Below are positions 63,818 through 64,000 of a stretch of 64,000 nt of DNA, piece by piece; position 1 is the stretch's first letter; each line of letters opens with the position of its first letter. A program made the translations under genes and the position numbers. Under the pieces are notes generated by a model that saw only the letters and a list, made by a program, of their open reading frames with translations, made no database searches and was not told the DNA's origin. Source of the stretch: Bisgaard Taxon 45 (GTDB lineage: Bacteria > Pseudomonadota > Gammaproteobacteria > Enterobacterales > Pasteurellaceae); the NCBI GenBank assembly GCA_030783905.1, contig JAQAHH010000001.1:150398-214397 (forward strand). The letters are read 5' to 3'.

Positions 63818-64000
63818 AATAAATACGATGAAGTCTATATCTATCGCTTTGGTGCCAATCTCACTAAACCAGAACTGACACTCGAAAATCATATCGAAGA
63901 AATCACAAAAGGCATCATCACGAAAGGTGGGGTGGAAATAAAACGTTTTTACGAGCTAACAAGGGGTAACTATACTTATCATGTTTTCTTTACTAACCCG
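63818..64000 (+). pseudogene. Unrecognised reading frame running off the right edge, no start codon
   Basis: Sixty-one codons are open from the TAA at 63815-63817 to the window end without an ATG, GTG or TTG before the segment DEVYIYRFGANLTKPELTL. The amino-acid composition looks like a real protein (ENHIEEITKGIITKGGVEIK). Either the 5' end is lost or frameshifted, or it is chance. The function is not recognised. Confidence 0.35.

Overview
The window comes from a Pasteurellaceae genome and most resembles Pasteurella multocida. The evidence is about 28 exact copies of the 9-base Pasteurellaceae DNA uptake signal (AAGTGCGGT or its complement), the gene content and gene orders familiar from this family (suhB/trmJ/iscR-isc-hsc, ompW/yciCBA, slt-trpR), an ArcB without a PAS domain, and a type I-F CRISPR repeat with the stem CCATC/GATGG. 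The species call is inference; the family call is well supported.

Layout. 1-1.4 kb: the end of putP overlapping cmoB. 1.5-5.8 kb: a Fur-box-preceded periplasmic DUF4198 protein, then fabB divergent from mnmC. 5.9-12.4 kb: two tandem paralogous TonB-dependent haem/haemoglobin-type receptors, each with its own Fur-like box and terminator. 12.4-17.4 kb: tcyP, grpE, nadK and recN, the last behind a near-consensus LexA box. 17.4-20.4 kb: ompW (FNR-like site) divergent from yciC-yciB-yciA-yciI. 20.6-23.7 kb: slt-trpR-mtgA. 23.7-29.4 kb: the iron-sulfur assembly set iscR-iscS-iscU-iscA-hscB-hscA-fdx on the minus strand, with an IscR type-1-like site at its promoter and no iscX. 29.4-33.8 kb: trmJ/suhB, an unrecognised exported protein, and a short ArcB.

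33.8-43.3 kb holds a complete type I-F CRISPR-Cas system on the minus strand. The effector operon csy1-csy2-csy3-csy4 comes first, then leader and array (19 repeats and 18 spacers, each exactly 28+32), then cas1 and cas2-3. The array therefore separates the effector and adaptation modules. The leader-distal repeat is degenerate only in its crRNA 5'-handle half, and a tRNA-Ser(UGA)-like fragment touches it.

43.4-49.5 kb: rlmKL, metG, mrp and rpsO. 49.6-53.6 kb: a third haem-receptor paralogue at the end of a hutX-hutZ-receptor operon, which supports a haem role for all three. 53.9-54.0 kb: tRNA-Leu(CAA). 54.2-63.3 kb: a six-gene minus-strand operon encoding three glycosyltransferases (one COG4671-like), an ABC half-exporter, a tandem two-domain APH/maltokinase-like kinase and a UDP-glucose dehydrogenase. 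It looks like a self-contained glycoconjugate synthesis and export pathway that I cannot match to a named system, and it is the best candidate for an undescribed system here. The last ~0.5 kb holds short or start-less reading frames that look like small genes or mobile-element remnants.

Functional themes: iron/haem acquisition (three receptors, HutX/HutZ, four Fur-like boxes), iron-sulfur assembly, tRNA/rRNA modification (cmoB, mnmC, trmJ, rlmKL), cell-wall turnover (slt, mtgA) and phage defence.
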